A stretch of 61,460 nt of DNA from Planctomycetota bacterium (GCA_018242525.1 JAFEBS010000030.1:1-61460), one strand, 5' to 3'; positions 52,880 to 61,460 are shown, counted from the stretch's first letter. Notes: generated by a model from the letters alone, not told the origin. Translations and numbers: made by a program.

Positions 52880-55800
52880 ATGAACCGTATCACCCGTCGA
52901 ACCAGTTCTCGTGTCCAGCAACCGGCTCGTTCCGGTTCGACACTGCTGATTGTCGTGGCGTTGATGGGGATGCTCGCGTTCCTCGGCTTCGTGTTTTACA
53001 CGTTCTCCGCCCAGGAACGTGCAAACGCGCTGGCCCTGGCGGAAGGGGCCAAGGTGCGAACGGCTCCGTCGATCGAGCCGGATGCCCTGTGGGATTTCGC
53101 GTTGCAGCAGATCATCCTGGGTCCGCATGACTCGAATTTTCAAAGCATCCTGTGGGGAGGGCGTCACAGCCTGCTTCCCAACATGTACGGTCGGGATTCC
53201 ATCCCTTACAACGGCGAAGGGGTACACCTGGGGAATAACGGCGGGGTGCCGTTTGTGGACATGGATTATGATGGATCCCTGGCGATCACGGCGCTGGGGA
53301 CCGCCGAGAATGTCAACCTGTTGAACGTGATCGATTCTCCCGCAGCCAACAACGGCATTCAGTGGGGCGCGGGCAAGTCGATCTGGCTGGGGGGGGCGTT
53401 CAATCCGACCACCACGAATTACATTCCGGAACCGGACGTCAACTACAGTTCGCCCAACATCGACAGCATGTTCCTGAGCTACGACGGCATTGCGACCGAC
53501 GCGGCCGGGAATCAGAAACGCGTGATCATTCCTTCTTACATGCGCCCGCAATACCTGCGAAAGGTGGCGGGCACGGCTGATTCGCAGTGGTATAATTCGA
53601 AGGACGCCAACGGAAACAATTACCCCAGTATGCGACCCCACCCGTCGCACGTCTGCCTGGACTCCTCCGGCAACGTGTTGAATTTCCAGGGAACGTCCAC
53701 GCCGATTCCCCGTTACTTCAGCAGTGCCGATGCCTCGAACGGCCTGCCCCCCTACAACACTTACGTTCGCAAGCCGTTCACGTCGGTCACAAATCCTGTA
53801 AACCAGTTCGCCCCGTCGGAAAGTATTAATACGAATTCGCCCACCGTTGGCACTCTGGGTGTCTGGACGAACAACAGCACAAGCCCGTTCGACATCGACC
53901 TGGATGTGGACACCGATGGCGATGGGATCATGGATTCCATCCTGATGGACCTGGGCTATCCCCCGGTTCGTCGTGGCGATGGCAAGCTGGTTATTCCGCT
54001 GTTTGCGATCAACATTCGTGACTTGAATGGACTGCTGAATCTGAACGCAACCGGCAACCTGGCCGGCAACAACAATACCGCCACGCTACAGGTGACCGGC
54101 CCGTCGGGAGGATACCTGGGCTATCGCGCCACAGGGGCAGGCGTTTATACTCCGGACAATCTCTCCAAGTCGAACCAGGGGACGTCGACCTATGAAATTA
54201 ACCCACAGCGGGCATTGACGGCGGACCCGTTCTACAACCCGCTGACGATGAACTACAACGACAACGCCCTGGGATACAGCGAAGCGGCCGCACAGGTGGC
54301 GTATGCCCTGCAACTGTTTGATCCCAGTGTCACGGCCAGCAACCCGACTCAGGCCGGCCGATCCGTCGTCGAACTGGCCAACATCGAATGGCTGATGTTG
54401 AACATGGGCCGCGCCCAGTTCCATGTGGGCCTGGCCAACTCGGGCGCGCTGCAGAATGCCATCACCGACATTTTTGCGGGACGCAATGGCGAGTACCTGG
54501 ATCAGCGATCGTACCTGGCGGACTACGGCAACAGCGGGACGCTGTACATGCCGCGCCCCGGTCAGTCCGCACGGTTCTTTCCCACCTATGGTTGGGGTCC
54601 CACGCTGACAGACGACAACGCGAACGGCAACGAGGGGGAAGCCAACTACAATACGCGGTGGGTTCACCCGGTCGACTTCAGCGGGGCCGGAATCCAGTTC
54701 AGACGGTTCGGATTTGGTCCCGACGGTCATCCCGGTGTCGTCGGCGTTGACGATGATGGCAACGGCCTGATTGACGATCCTCTGGAAGCAGGTTGGTCGG
54801 GATCAGACGATGCCGTGGCATATGGCACGCAAGCCGTGCAGTACCCGATGATGTTCACGGCTTCCGGTTCGCTGTTGTGGCCCTCCTACTCAGGTTATCA
54901 GAACTATGGTCAAACAATTCGCTGGGGGGAATTCGTCAGCACCGGCTCGAACAGCACCAAGTTGATGACCAGCGCCAGTGCCGGTCAGTTGCTGGATGAT
55001 CCCACCGAAACCGTCGTGGACCCCGTCGTGATGTCACCGAGCTATTCCGGTTCGACGTACGTCGCGACGAACGGTTCGTCGATCACCAATGCCGTCAATA
55101 ATGACATGGTGTTCGGTCCGCAGGAAATGTCGTTCCTGCAGGGAAGCAACCGTGACAGCCGGCAGGCCGATGTCCGGTCGCGACTGGCCGATTTGATGCC
55201 GGCCAATCTGGTCGCCAGCAGCAACGCCGCGGAGATCCGCAAGCGACTGACGACGGTCAGCACAGATCGGCGTGAATTCGCCCTGACCACGTACCCCGTG
55301 GGACAACTGCGGACAAATTCGTCAGGTGCGACCACTCCCTATGTTTCCTGGGAATCGTTCCCGCAGTTTCCGCCCGATGCCACCTATTCCAGCAACCCCA
55401 ATCCGTATCGCAACGAACTGTTCTATTACCTGCAGCAGGCCTGGGGGGGCAGTACCGGGCAGTCCACGAAGCTCGAGGTGAATCGACTGTTGTTCTTGAA
55501 CAGCGCCGCGACCCAGTTTGGATTCTGTCCGCTGCCCGAACAGACATCGGTTTCGGATCAAAGTGCGACGACGGCGCGTCAGTACATGGCCCGCGACATC
55601 TATACGCTGCTGTATACGTTGTGCCAGGGTTCCGATCTCGACTATCGGACGAACCCCACGCCGCCGACGCCGCGGCAGGCGCGGGAAATGGCTCAGTTCG
55701 CCGTCAATCTGGTCGACGCCCTGGATTCGGACGACATCATTACCGCGTTCTACTATGACAACGATTTGTCCCAGTCCGGTGGAGGATGGACCACCGCTGC

Positions 55801-58117
55801 GGCCACGGATGTCGTGTATGGTGTCGAGCGACAGTTGCTGGCGTTGACCGAGGTCATGGGTTTCCGCGTGTCGAAGACCAATACCGACAGCCCCATGACG
55901 ATCTTCGATGACACGCAGACCGATGCAAACAATGGTCGACGTTACCTGTATTTTGAACTGCAGAACGTGACCCCGCTGCCGGTGAAACTGGCTTCGGCAT
56001 CTTCCACCCGGGCTAATGTGAATGTGGCGACCGGTTCCGGCGGGGACTGGCGGATCAGTCTGTACAGCGCGGATGTTGCCGCGAAGACGACAACACTGCT
56101 CAACCGCATGGTCCTGTTGAGCGGTCTGTCGGCGGTGAATAATGTGAATTCGCAAACAACGGTTCAGGTGGACGCCAGCAACAATGTCGTGTTGACGGGC
56201 GGTGCCCTGTTCACGGTCAGTTCCCAGGATGGGACGGACAAGATTGGTCCCGATTATCGAACGAGTGATTTCCGGGCCGATACCAACGTTGACGGAAGTT
56301 ATGAGCGTTTTGCCCCCAGCGGCGGGGCACCAGATACGGAAAGTGGGAAGGTCGTTCCATCGTCCGGGACGGCGATTACCCAGTTTCCAATCCCCAAATG
56401 TAATCTGGATCTGGTCTGGAACTATGGCGATGGAGCCGCTTCCCCCACGCGTTTCGTCCTGCAGTCCAATGACGGCACGCCAGGTGGGTTTGTCACGGGG
56501 ATCACGTCGGGGGGATCGCCGATCAATACACTTCAGATCGTCCTGGAGCGTCGGGTCGCCGACGGAAATGCGACTCCCACGAGTTGGGTCGTCGTGGACA
56601 GGTCTCCGTACTTTACCGTGGGAACCATTACTCCCCCGGAAGCCCCTCCGGCTGTCATGGCGTCGGACGTGACGAACGCATTGAAAACCATCAACAGCTA
56701 TCCACGGACGACCGCAATTTCGTATTCTTCAACCGATATTCCGATGCCGGGTGCCAATTCATTGAATACGCAAAGCCCGACGACAGGAACCCAATGGCAG
56801 TGGCAACCGGACCGGGCGTTCACGTCTCTGGCAGAACTGATGTTGATCCCGATGTATGGTCCGGACAGCCTGACGGACGGGCGGTTGGGGAACCGCGAGT
56901 TTGTCGACCGGACGAATCTGAATATCCCGTTCGCGGGCGATCCGTTGTACCCGACGGCGACGAATGCCAATTACATTCCCACGATCGCCTCGGCCCGTTT
57001 CCTGCGTCCGGACAACCCGGACCAGACATCGCAATCGAATCGCTGGTACCGGTTGTTCCAGTTCCTGGAAGTCCCCAATCGTGCTCATCAGCATCCGGCG
57101 ATTGCCGGGATTACAAATACCAGTGTGATCAATTGGGGATCGCTGGGAATGTACGGCGTTCCAGCCACGTTTACGAATCCCGGGACACCGGGCACGACTT
57201 CCAACACGACAATTCCCTTGTCGCCGGTAACAGGTTTGGACAACTTTCCGCTGACAGAACCGTTTAATCTGCCGCTGTTTTATGGTTGGCCACGTGTGCA
57301 TGGACAGGTCAACCTGAACATGATTTCGTCCCCGCAGGTCCTGCTGGCATTGCTCGACAACGATCAACTTGTCAGAGATCCACGCTACGGAGTTGGTTCT
57401 CAGTTCCTGGATTCCGCCGATGGCGACCCCAGTAATCGTCAGTGGTGGATCGAATTCCTCAAGGCGCGCGAATCCAATATCAATTGGGGATTCAACGTCG
57501 ACCCGATCACCGGCCTTTACGTCCCCGGAACAGCAACCTCCCGGCCATTTCGTGGATTTGACGCGTTGGGGGGTGTCGCTGCTTCCAGCCTTTCAAACAG
57601 CCCATTGGAAGATACGGTTTTGCGTTCGCTGCCGCTGGATTCCACTTCCAGTTCGAATCCCAACGAAAACCGTCGGCTTTGGGAAGTTGGCTTTAACAAC
57701 GCCGAACATTTTGGCAAGCCGATGAATGAAAGTAATACGTCGAACACAGTCCTGCATCCTGCCGCTCGCTATCAACTCATGTCGAAGCTGATGAACAACA
57801 CCACGACCAGAACGAATTCATATGCGGTCTATATCACGGCACAGTATCATGAGGTTGCCGAGATTCCGTCGGACTCGGGGGTGTCTGCCTTCCGAATCGG
57901 CGGAAAGCTGGATGACGCCCCGATCCATCGCGGGTTCTTTGTCATCGATCGCACGGGAGCGGTCGAACAAATGAAGATCCTGTCGGCCAATGCCGTCAAC
58001 CCGGTCAGTACTTCGACCTATCGGTTTGCCCCCAATACCGACAAGACCGGAAAGCGATTCAACATGAACGGAATCCGCTGGAAGGATTTGGTGCTGTACC
58101 GTCAAACTTTGAACTAA
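52880..58117 (+). CDS. giant GspK-like pseudopilin
   Basis: ATG at 52880 with CAGGAG upstream, 1745 residues. Basic leader (MNRITRRTSSRVQQPARSG) then STLLIVVALMGMLAFLGFVFYTFS: a prepilin-like helix without Glu+5, as in GspK. Head regions: DVDTDGDGIMDSILMDLGYP (calcium-loop-like) at about residue 345, then IPLFAINIRDLNGLLNLNAT, a GspK-like strand-helix; the shared signature GVDDDGNGLIDD then GSDD at about 613-644; a long mixed region with AREMAQFAVNLVDALDSDDI near 950 that is like the helical domain of GspK; and a tail with IAGITNTSVINWGSLGMYG and NLPLFYGWPRVHGQVNLN near 1440. Typical GspK is about 330 residues. It closes the G-H-I-J-K series and probably forms the pilus tip or a large surface adhesin. 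Confidence 0.8.
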   Translation: MNRITRRTSSRVQQPARSGSTLLIVVALMGMLAFLGFVFYTFSAQERANALALAEGAKVRTAPSIEPDALWDFALQQIILGPHDSNFQSILWGGRHSLLPNMYGRDSIPYNGEGVHLGNNGGVPFVDMDYDGSLAITALGTAENVNLLNVIDSPAANNGIQWGAGKSIWLGGAFNPTTTNYIPEPDVNYSSPNIDSMFLSYDGIATDAAGNQKRVIIPSYMRPQYLRKVAGTADSQWYNSKDANGNNYPSMRPHPSHVCLDSSGNVLNFQGTSTPIPRYFSSADASNGLPPYNTYVRKPFTSVTNPVNQFAPSESINTNSPTVGTLGVWTNNSTSPFDIDLDVDTDGDGIMDSILMDLGYPPVRRGDGKLVIPLFAINIRDLNGLLNLNATGNLAGNNNTATLQVTGPSGGYLGYRATGAGVYTPDNLSKSNQGTSTYEINPQRALTADPFYNPLTMNYNDNALGYSEAAAQVAYALQLFDPSVTASNPTQAGRSVVELANIEWLMLNMGRAQFHVGLANSGALQNAITDIFAGRNGEYLDQRSYLADYGNSGTLYMPRPGQSARFFPTYGWGPTLTDDNANGNEGEANYNTRWVHPVDFSGAGIQFRRFGFGPDGHPGVVGVDDDGNGLIDDPLEAGWSGSDDAVAYGTQAVQYPMMFTASGSLLWPSYSGYQNYGQTIRWGEFVSTGSNSTKLMTSASAGQLLDDPTETVVDPVVMSPSYSGSTYVATNGSSITNAVNNDMVFGPQEMSFLQGSNRDSRQADVRSRLADLMPANLVASSNAAEIRKRLTTVSTDRREFALTTYPVGQLRTNSSGATTPYVSWESFPQFPPDATYSSNPNPYRNELFYYLQQAWGGSTGQSTKLEVNRLLFLNSAATQFGFCPLPEQTSVSDQSATTARQYMARDIYTLLYTLCQGSDLDYRTNPTPPTPRQAREMAQFAVNLVDALDSDDIITAFYYDNDLSQSGGGWTTAAATDVVYGVERQLLALTEVMGFRVSKTNTDSPMTIFDDTQTDANNGRRYLYFELQNVTPLPVKLASASSTRANVNVATGSGGDWRISLYSADVAAKTTTLLNRMVLLSGLSAVNNVNSQTTVQVDASNNVVLTGGALFTVSSQDGTDKIGPDYRTSDFRADTNVDGSYERFAPSGGAPDTESGKVVPSSGTAITQFPIPKCNLDLVWNYGDGAASPTRFVLQSNDGTPGGFVTGITSGGSPINTLQIVLERRVADGNATPTSWVVVDRSPYFTVGTITPPEAPPAVMASDVTNALKTINSYPRTTAISYSSTDIPMPGANSLNTQSPTTGTQWQWQPDRAFTSLAELMLIPMYGPDSLTDGRLGNREFVDRTNLNIPFAGDPLYPTATNANYIPTIASARFLRPDNPDQTSQSNRWYRLFQFLEVPNRAHQHPAIAGITNTSVINWGSLGMYGVPATFTNPGTPGTTSNTTIPLSPVTGLDNFPLTEPFNLPLFYGWPRVHGQVNLNMISSPQVLLALLDNDQLVRDPRYGVGSQFLDSADGDPSNRQWWIEFLKARESNINWGFNVDPITGLYVPGTATSRPFRGFDALGGVAASSLSNSPLEDTVLRSLPLDSTSSSNPNENRRLWEVGFNNAEHFGKPMNESNTSNTVLHPAARYQLMSKLMNNTTTRTNSYAVYITAQYHEVAEIPSDSGVSAFRIGGKLDDAPIHRGFFVIDRTGAVEQMKILSANAVNPVSTSTYRFAPNTDKTGKRFNMNGIRWKDLVLYRQTLN

Positions 58118-58440
58118 AGTCTGCAATGCCGCAGATATGTCGAGTGCCGATCATGGAATCGACTTCGGCAATTCGGCAGGATTCCCCGCGACAGGACGGT
58201 GTTCGAAACAGATAGTTGGATGATTCTGCGACGCAGAATCGAACATTCCTACAGTTTCTCCAGGCGTCACATTCACGAAACCAGCCGAAACATAAGCAGT
58301 TATAAGATTTCCCCACTTGCGGACTGAGATTTGCAAGGTTAGCTTGTGGGGGCCGTTGCAGTCGACGAGTGGCTGCGACCCAGACATTGAACCCACCCCG
58401 TCCGAACACTCGTCGGCAAACCACTCTTGGAGATTCAGTC
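58118..58440. other. intergenic region before the DUF1559 gene
   Basis: 323 bases with no convincing gene. A small palindrome (GATTCTGCGACGCAGAATC) lies at about 58222-58240. A short minus-strand frame at 58151-58396 has a fairly protein-like composition but no family feature and no good binding site. The region may contain a separate promoter for the DUF1559 gene. Confidence 0.45.
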
Positions 58441-59541
58441 ATGACCCGAATTCGTCTGGCCTCAAACCGGAAACCGCGTCGCGGTTTCACGCTCATCGAA
58501 CTGCTGGTGGTGATCTCGATCATCGCCGTGCTGGCTTCGCTGATCGCCCCGGCCGTGCAATCCGCCCGCCGTGCGGCTCGTAAGCTGGAATGCTTGAACA
58601 ACATTCGGAACTGCGGTCTGGCAATCCAGAACTTCGCGTCGGGCAGTTCCGGTGGGTTGCCTCCGATCGTTTCGTCGGTCCCGGTTTCCAACGGCAATGG
58701 TCAGGGTGCGTTGCCGGCTCCGTGGACGATCCAGATTCTGCCCGCTCTGGATGCCACCGCCTTGCTGAAAAACATCAAGAATAACGCCACGATCGCCAAC
58801 GGAACATCGCCGAACGCGACCTTCCAGATCGGTCCCCTGGAACAGATCTGGGTGCAGGCGTATACGTGCCCGGACGATCAGGACTCACACCGCCAACCGC
58901 GTGGCTTGAGCTATGTCGCCAACTCGGGGTTCATTTCCAGCGAAATCTGGGAAACAGGTGAAACCCTCGCGTCGGGCGGCAACATTCACACGCCGTTCTT
59001 CATCGATTGGAACACTGGAATCGGTCGTTCTTCGGACGGTACGGCGGCTGGTGGGACACCCGACCCCAATGACCTGGCGGTGGAAGTGGCGACCGGCGTT
59101 TTCTGGCGCCCCACCCCGACGAATGGTTTCCAGTCCTCACTGGACTACATCTCCACGGGGGACGGTGCCACGACGACGTTGATGCTCGCCGAAAACCTGA
59201 ATGCCGGTTTCTGGAATTCTGCGCTCGTGAATCAGGTTGGCTTTGGCATTGAAGTTCAAACCAGCGGCGGGACTCTGAGCTCCGGCCAGTTTGCTGCAGG
59301 CAGTCTGCTGGCCACCGGCCTGTCCACGACGACCCCGGATTACTGGGTGATCAATCGTACGAAGTCCACGTCCTACGCACCTCGCCCCAGTTCGTCTCAC
59401 ATCGGTGGCGTGAATGTCATCATGTGCGATGGTTCGGGCCGGTTTATCAGCGAAAACGTCGACAAGAACGCCTACATCAAGTTGATCACCTCGAACGGTG
59501 TGACGTACGGCGAACAAACGCTGAACAACTCCAGCTACTAA
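58441..59541 (+). CDS. DUF1559 (SBP_bac_10) prepilin-like protein
   Basis: Planctomycete DUF1559 family member. ATG at 58441 (GGAG upstream), leader ending KPRRG, then FTLIELLVVISIIAVLASLIAPAVQSARRAARKLECLNNIR, the classic type II secretion/prepilin start of this family, with the conserved Arg-rich segment and CLNN. Head domain with LPALDATALLKN, CPDD, SYVANSGFIS, STGDGATTTLMLAENLN and the C-terminal hallmark GGVNVIMCDGSGRFISENVD. 366 residues is usual. Planctomycete genomes have tens to hundreds of copies; this one may be the major subunit used by the locus upstream, since it is placed directly after it. A strong terminator follows. Confidence 0.93.
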   Translation: MTRIRLASNRKPRRGFTLIELLVVISIIAVLASLIAPAVQSARRAARKLECLNNIRNCGLAIQNFASGSSGGLPPIVSSVPVSNGNGQGALPAPWTIQILPALDATALLKNIKNNATIANGTSPNATFQIGPLEQIWVQAYTCPDDQDSHRQPRGLSYVANSGFISSEIWETGETLASGGNIHTPFFIDWNTGIGRSSDGTAAGGTPDPNDLAVEVATGVFWRPTPTNGFQSSLDYISTGDGATTTLMLAENLNAGFWNSALVNQVGFGIEVQTSGGTLSSGQFAAGSLLATGLSTTTPDYWVINRTKSTSYAPRPSSSHIGGVNVIMCDGSGRFISENVDKNAYIKLITSNGVTYGEQTLNNSSY

Positions 59542-59577
59542 TTCTCTGTGGCTCACACAGACTGAATCCCAAGAGAG

Positions 59578-59608
59578 TCACCCGCCGTCACCGGCGGGTG
59601 ATTTTTTT
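59578..59608 (+). terminator. strong intrinsic terminator after the DUF1559 gene
   Basis: TCACCCGCCG and CGGCGGGTGA form a perfect 10-pair stem around TCAC and are followed directly by TTTTTTT. It lies 36 bases past the stop codon and closes the pilus locus. Confidence 0.93.
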
Positions 59609-59628
59609 CGCCCGGATGATTCGCCCCC

Positions 59629-60447
59629 GTTCGGCGCGGGTCTCCGACCCCGCCGAAACGGCCGACCGAAGGTCTCCTCTTCGCTTTCCTGCGTCTCTCG
59701 GTCCGAGCAGTCTGATGACCTGTCGGCTCAATGATGCCTGGTTGAAACGACAAAGGACGACAACCATGATGCTTGTCACGATCGGAATCAAAAACAAGAG
59801 GAGACCTGCGGTCGGGCGTTTCGGCGAGGTCAGGAGACCTGCGCCGAGCAGAGTCGGAGCCCCCTACGTTCGGCGCGGGTCTCCGACCCCGCCGAAACGG
59901 CCGACCGAAGGTCTCCTCTTCGCTTTCCTGCGTCTCTCGGTCCGTGCAGTCCGATGACCTGTCGACTCAATGATGCCTGGTTGAAACGACAAAGGTCGAC
60001 AACCATGATGCTTGTCACGATCGGAATCAAAAACAAGAGGAGACCTGCGGTCGGGCGTTTCGGCGAGGTCAGGAGACCTGCGCCGAGCAGAGTCGGAGAC
60101 CCCCCCGTTCGGCGCGGGTCTCCGACCCCGCCGAAACGGCCGACCGAAGGTCTCCTCTTCGCTTTCCTGCGTCTCTCGGTCCGAGCAGTCTGATGACCTG
60201 TCGGCTCAATGATGCCTGGTTGAAACGACAAAGGTCGACAACCATGATGCTTGTCACGATCGGAATCAAAAGCAAGAGGAGACCTGCGGTCGGGCGTTTC
60301 GGCGAGGTCAGGAGACCTGCGCCGAGCAGAGTCGGAGACCCCTACGTTCGGCGCGGGTCTCCGACCCCGCCGAAACGGCCGACCGAAGGTCTCCTCTTCG
60401 CTTTCCTGCGTCTCTCGGTCCGTGCAGCCCGATGACCTGTCGACTCA
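59629..60447. repeat. tandem array of 239-bp hairpin units (family C)
   Basis: Units begin with GTTCGGCGCGGGTCTCCGAC at 59629, 59868, 60107 and 60346, so the period is 239 bases each time. Three units are complete and the fourth stops at about 60447 where the RAYT segment begins. Each unit has two arms of about 50 bases that are imperfect inverse complements (GGCGCGGGTCTCC ... AAGGTCTCCTC and GAGGAGACCTGCGG ... AGACCTGCGCCGAG), so neighbouring arms can form long hairpins. Units differ from each other by a few percent at most (for example CGAGCAGTC/CGTGCAGTC). Open frames in the array shift because 239 is not a multiple of three; I call none of them genes. Confidence 0.95.
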
Positions 60448-60449
60448 GT

Positions 60450-60998
60450 TCAATCCCACTGCAGTCGAGTGATTTCGACTTCACCGTTTCTGGCACCGTC
60501 GGTCTCATAGAATTCCGCCGACGAATATCGCCAATCGGCGGGCCGTCGAACAAGTCCCTTACGACGTGGGTTGTCATGCAGGTAATCCAGCTTTTGCCTC
60601 CACATGGTTTCGTTGATGAGCGCCACCGGATGTCGTGTCGCTTGCCAGAAGCGGTGGTCTCGATCTTCCGGGGCAGCCTCTTTCATTGCTTGAGTGAAAC
60701 AGCTTGGGAGATGGGCTGCGCAAAAGTCCACCAACCTCCGGCCAGTAAACTTGCGAAATTCCGTGAGCGTTTGTTCCAACCGAGCGGGGTTCCATTCGGC
60801 ATCGAAGCAAATGGCATGCAGATGAGTTGGCATGATCACGTAGGCGTTTGTTCGCAATGACTTCATCTTGTGGCAATAGTTCCAGCTGTCGGCGACGATT
60901 TGACACGCTGACTCGGAGATAAACACCGGCAGCCAGTTCACCACGCTGAATGTGACGTAGTAAAGAGGACAATCGTGATAGAACCGGTATCGCTCCAT
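60450..60998 (-). CDS. REP-associated tyrosine transposase (RAYT, IS200/Y1 family)
   Basis: Single-strand HUH/Y1 transposase domesticated for REP mobility. 182 residues: an RxYRFYHDCPLYYVTFSVVN start, the HUH metal motif in YVIMPTHLHAIC (H-L-H), LTEFRKFTGRRLVDF, and the catalytic Tyr in QKLDYLHDNPRRKGLV followed by WRYSSA, the usual C-terminal mark of RAYTs. All key residues are present, so it is probably active. It is flanked on both sides by units of the family C repeat, the unit being broken at one point by the gene (left part ends near 60447, right part resumes near 61008). That fits a RAYT with its REP targets. RAYTs are single copy per genome in most hosts and do not carry IS ends. Confidence 0.92.
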   Translation of the reverse strand: MERYRFYHDCPLYYVTFSVVNWLPVFISESACQIVADSWNYCHKMKSLRTNAYVIMPTHLHAICFDAEWNPARLEQTLTEFRKFTGRRLVDFCAAHLPSCFTQAMKEAAPEDRDHRFWQATRHPVALINETMWRQKLDYLHDNPRRKGLVRRPADWRYSSAEFYETDGARNGEVEITRLQWD

Positions 60999-61007
60999 CA
61001 GAGTGGC

Positions 61008-61340
61008 CTATGCCTGGTTGAGATTGAGCAAGGACGACCACGCTCATGGTTGTCACGATGCTCATGGTTGTCACGATCGGGATCAAAAGCAAGAGGAGAC
61101 CTTCGCGTTCGGCGCGGGTCTCCCGACCCCGCCGAAACGCCCGACCGAAGGTCTCCTCTTCGCTTCCCTGCGTTTCTCGGCCCGTGCAGCCCGACGACCT
61201 GTCGGCTCAATGATTCCTGGTTGAATCTGACAAAGGGCGACAACCCTGAGGTTTGTCTTGCTCAAGATCAAAAACGGGAGGAGACCTGCGGTCGAGCGTT
61301 TCGGCGAGGTCGGGAGACCTGCGCCGAACATGCGCCGAAC
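61008..61340. repeat. family C repeat units on the far side of the RAYT gene
   Basis: Sequence resumes with ATGCCTGGTTGA, the part of the unit that follows the break at 60447. The first unit here has a short internal duplication (TCATGGTTGTCACGATG twice) and lacks most of one arm; a second, more diverged unit follows (GGTCTCCCGACCCCGCCGAA, then GTTTCGGCGAGGTCGGGAG). It ends near 61340, just before the tRNA terminator. Confidence 0.88.
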
Positions 61341-61360
61341 AGGCAGGACCCAAAGACGCA

Positions 61361-61392
61361 ACAAAGGGGTTGCGGCATGACCGCAACCCCTC
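61361..61392 (-). terminator. intrinsic terminator downstream of tRNA-Leu
   Basis: On the minus strand GGGGTTGCGG and CCGCAACCCC pair perfectly around TCATG and are followed by TTTGTT. It begins about 13 bases after the 3' end of the tRNA, so it ends the tRNA transcript. Confidence 0.85.
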
Positions 61393-61404
61393 TGTTTCCA
61401 TGAG

Positions 61405-61460
61405 TGCCGAAGGAGGGACTCGAACCCTCACTTGGGGTGAACCAAACTGGATTTTGAATC
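61405..61460 (-). tRNA. tRNA-Leu(CAA), 3' part only
   Basis: The window ends inside the gene. Read on the minus strand it shows the anticodon loop TTCAAAA (anticodon CAA, decodes UUG), a long variable arm typical of tRNA-Leu with a TTGG/CCAA stem, the T arm GAGGG-TTCGAGT-CCCTC and the acceptor strand CTTCGGC with discriminator A. CCA is not encoded. The 5' half lies beyond 61460. Confidence 0.88.

Noticed and set aside
58151..58396. 81-codon minus-strand frame before the DUF1559 gene
   Set aside because: Composition is plausible but there is no ribosome binding site, family feature or partner; I could not support it as a gene.
59629..60447. CRISPR array
   Set aside because: Repeats are regular, but units are 239 bases with no short repeat/unique spacer pattern and no cas genes nearby.
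59424..60472. Series of similar short plus- and minus-strand frames of about 65-180 codons (RRPAVGRFGEVRRPAPSR type)
   Set aside because: They are translations of the 239-base repeat. The period is not a multiple of three, so the frame changes from unit to unit; the similarity reflects DNA repeat, not protein conservation.

Overview
The window looks like a chromosomal segment of a planctomycete (order Planctomycetales; my guess, at low confidence, is a Schlesneria- or Planctomicrobium-like lineage). The reasons are family content rather than any marker gene: a PSCyt1-DUF1549-DUF1553 protein next to a DUF1501 protein, a DUF1559 prepilin-like protein, a CRTAC1/ASPIC-UnbV protein, a Tat-exported Gfo/Idh/MocA oxidoreductase, a CehA/McbA-type PHP protein, low operon density and very many intergenic hairpin repeats. 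No plasmid or phage genes are seen; the only transposase is a REP-associated one near the right end.

Layout. (1) 1-5957: an Hsp70-like chaperone (minus) divergent from a PHP-fold metallohydrolase and a two-TM membrane protein. (2) 6192-11440: a three-gene unit of TPR protein, CRTAC1-like FG-GAP protein and a B3-like metallo-beta-lactamase-fold protein. (3) 11466-17876: a PAQR/haemolysin-III membrane protein, an iron-type alcohol dehydrogenase, then a unit of PQQ-type beta-propeller, HemW-like radical SAM protein, chorismate-lyase-like protein and RraA-family protein. (4) 17965-22749: the DUF1549/DUF1553 plus DUF1501 pair. (5) 22865-23509: remnant of a BPL_N (glutamine-amidotransferase-like) gene. 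(6) 23647-31438, minus strand: a fatty-acid beta-oxidation cluster in the order acyl-CoA ligase, thiolase, hydratase/hydroxyacyl-CoA dehydrogenase, acyl-CoA dehydrogenase. (7) 31990-39329: Gfo/Idh/MocA protein, two proteins of unknown role (one a degenerate M14 carboxypeptidase fold), class II fructose-bisphosphate aldolase (minus) and HflX. (8) 39347-59541: a 20-kb type IV pilus/type II secretion-like locus: GspE-like ATPase, PilT, PilB, PilC/GspF, then five prepilin-like proteins, a 1745-residue GspK-like protein and a DUF1559 protein, closed by a strong terminator. (9) 59629-61340: an array of 239-bp hairpin repeats interrupted by a RAYT transposase gene; then the 3' part of a tRNA-Leu(CAA) on the minus strand.

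The most interesting system is in part 8. The gene order follows the classical gspE-F-G-H-I-J-K order, the K-like protein is about five times the usual size and lacks Glu+5 as GspK does, and four consecutive-operon proteins (47339, 49632, 50830, 52880) share a rare acidic signature (a DxDx[DN]GxxD calcium-loop-like core followed by ELGWPGSDD) although they are otherwise dissimilar. I infer a calcium-dependent pseudopilus tip complex specific to this lineage. The second system is the RAYT gene inside a tandem array of its presumed REP partners, with related hairpins elsewhere in the window.

All functional statements come from reading motifs by eye; no database search was run. Gene starts were moved from the longest open frame wherever a ribosome binding site or the family's usual N-terminus argued for it.
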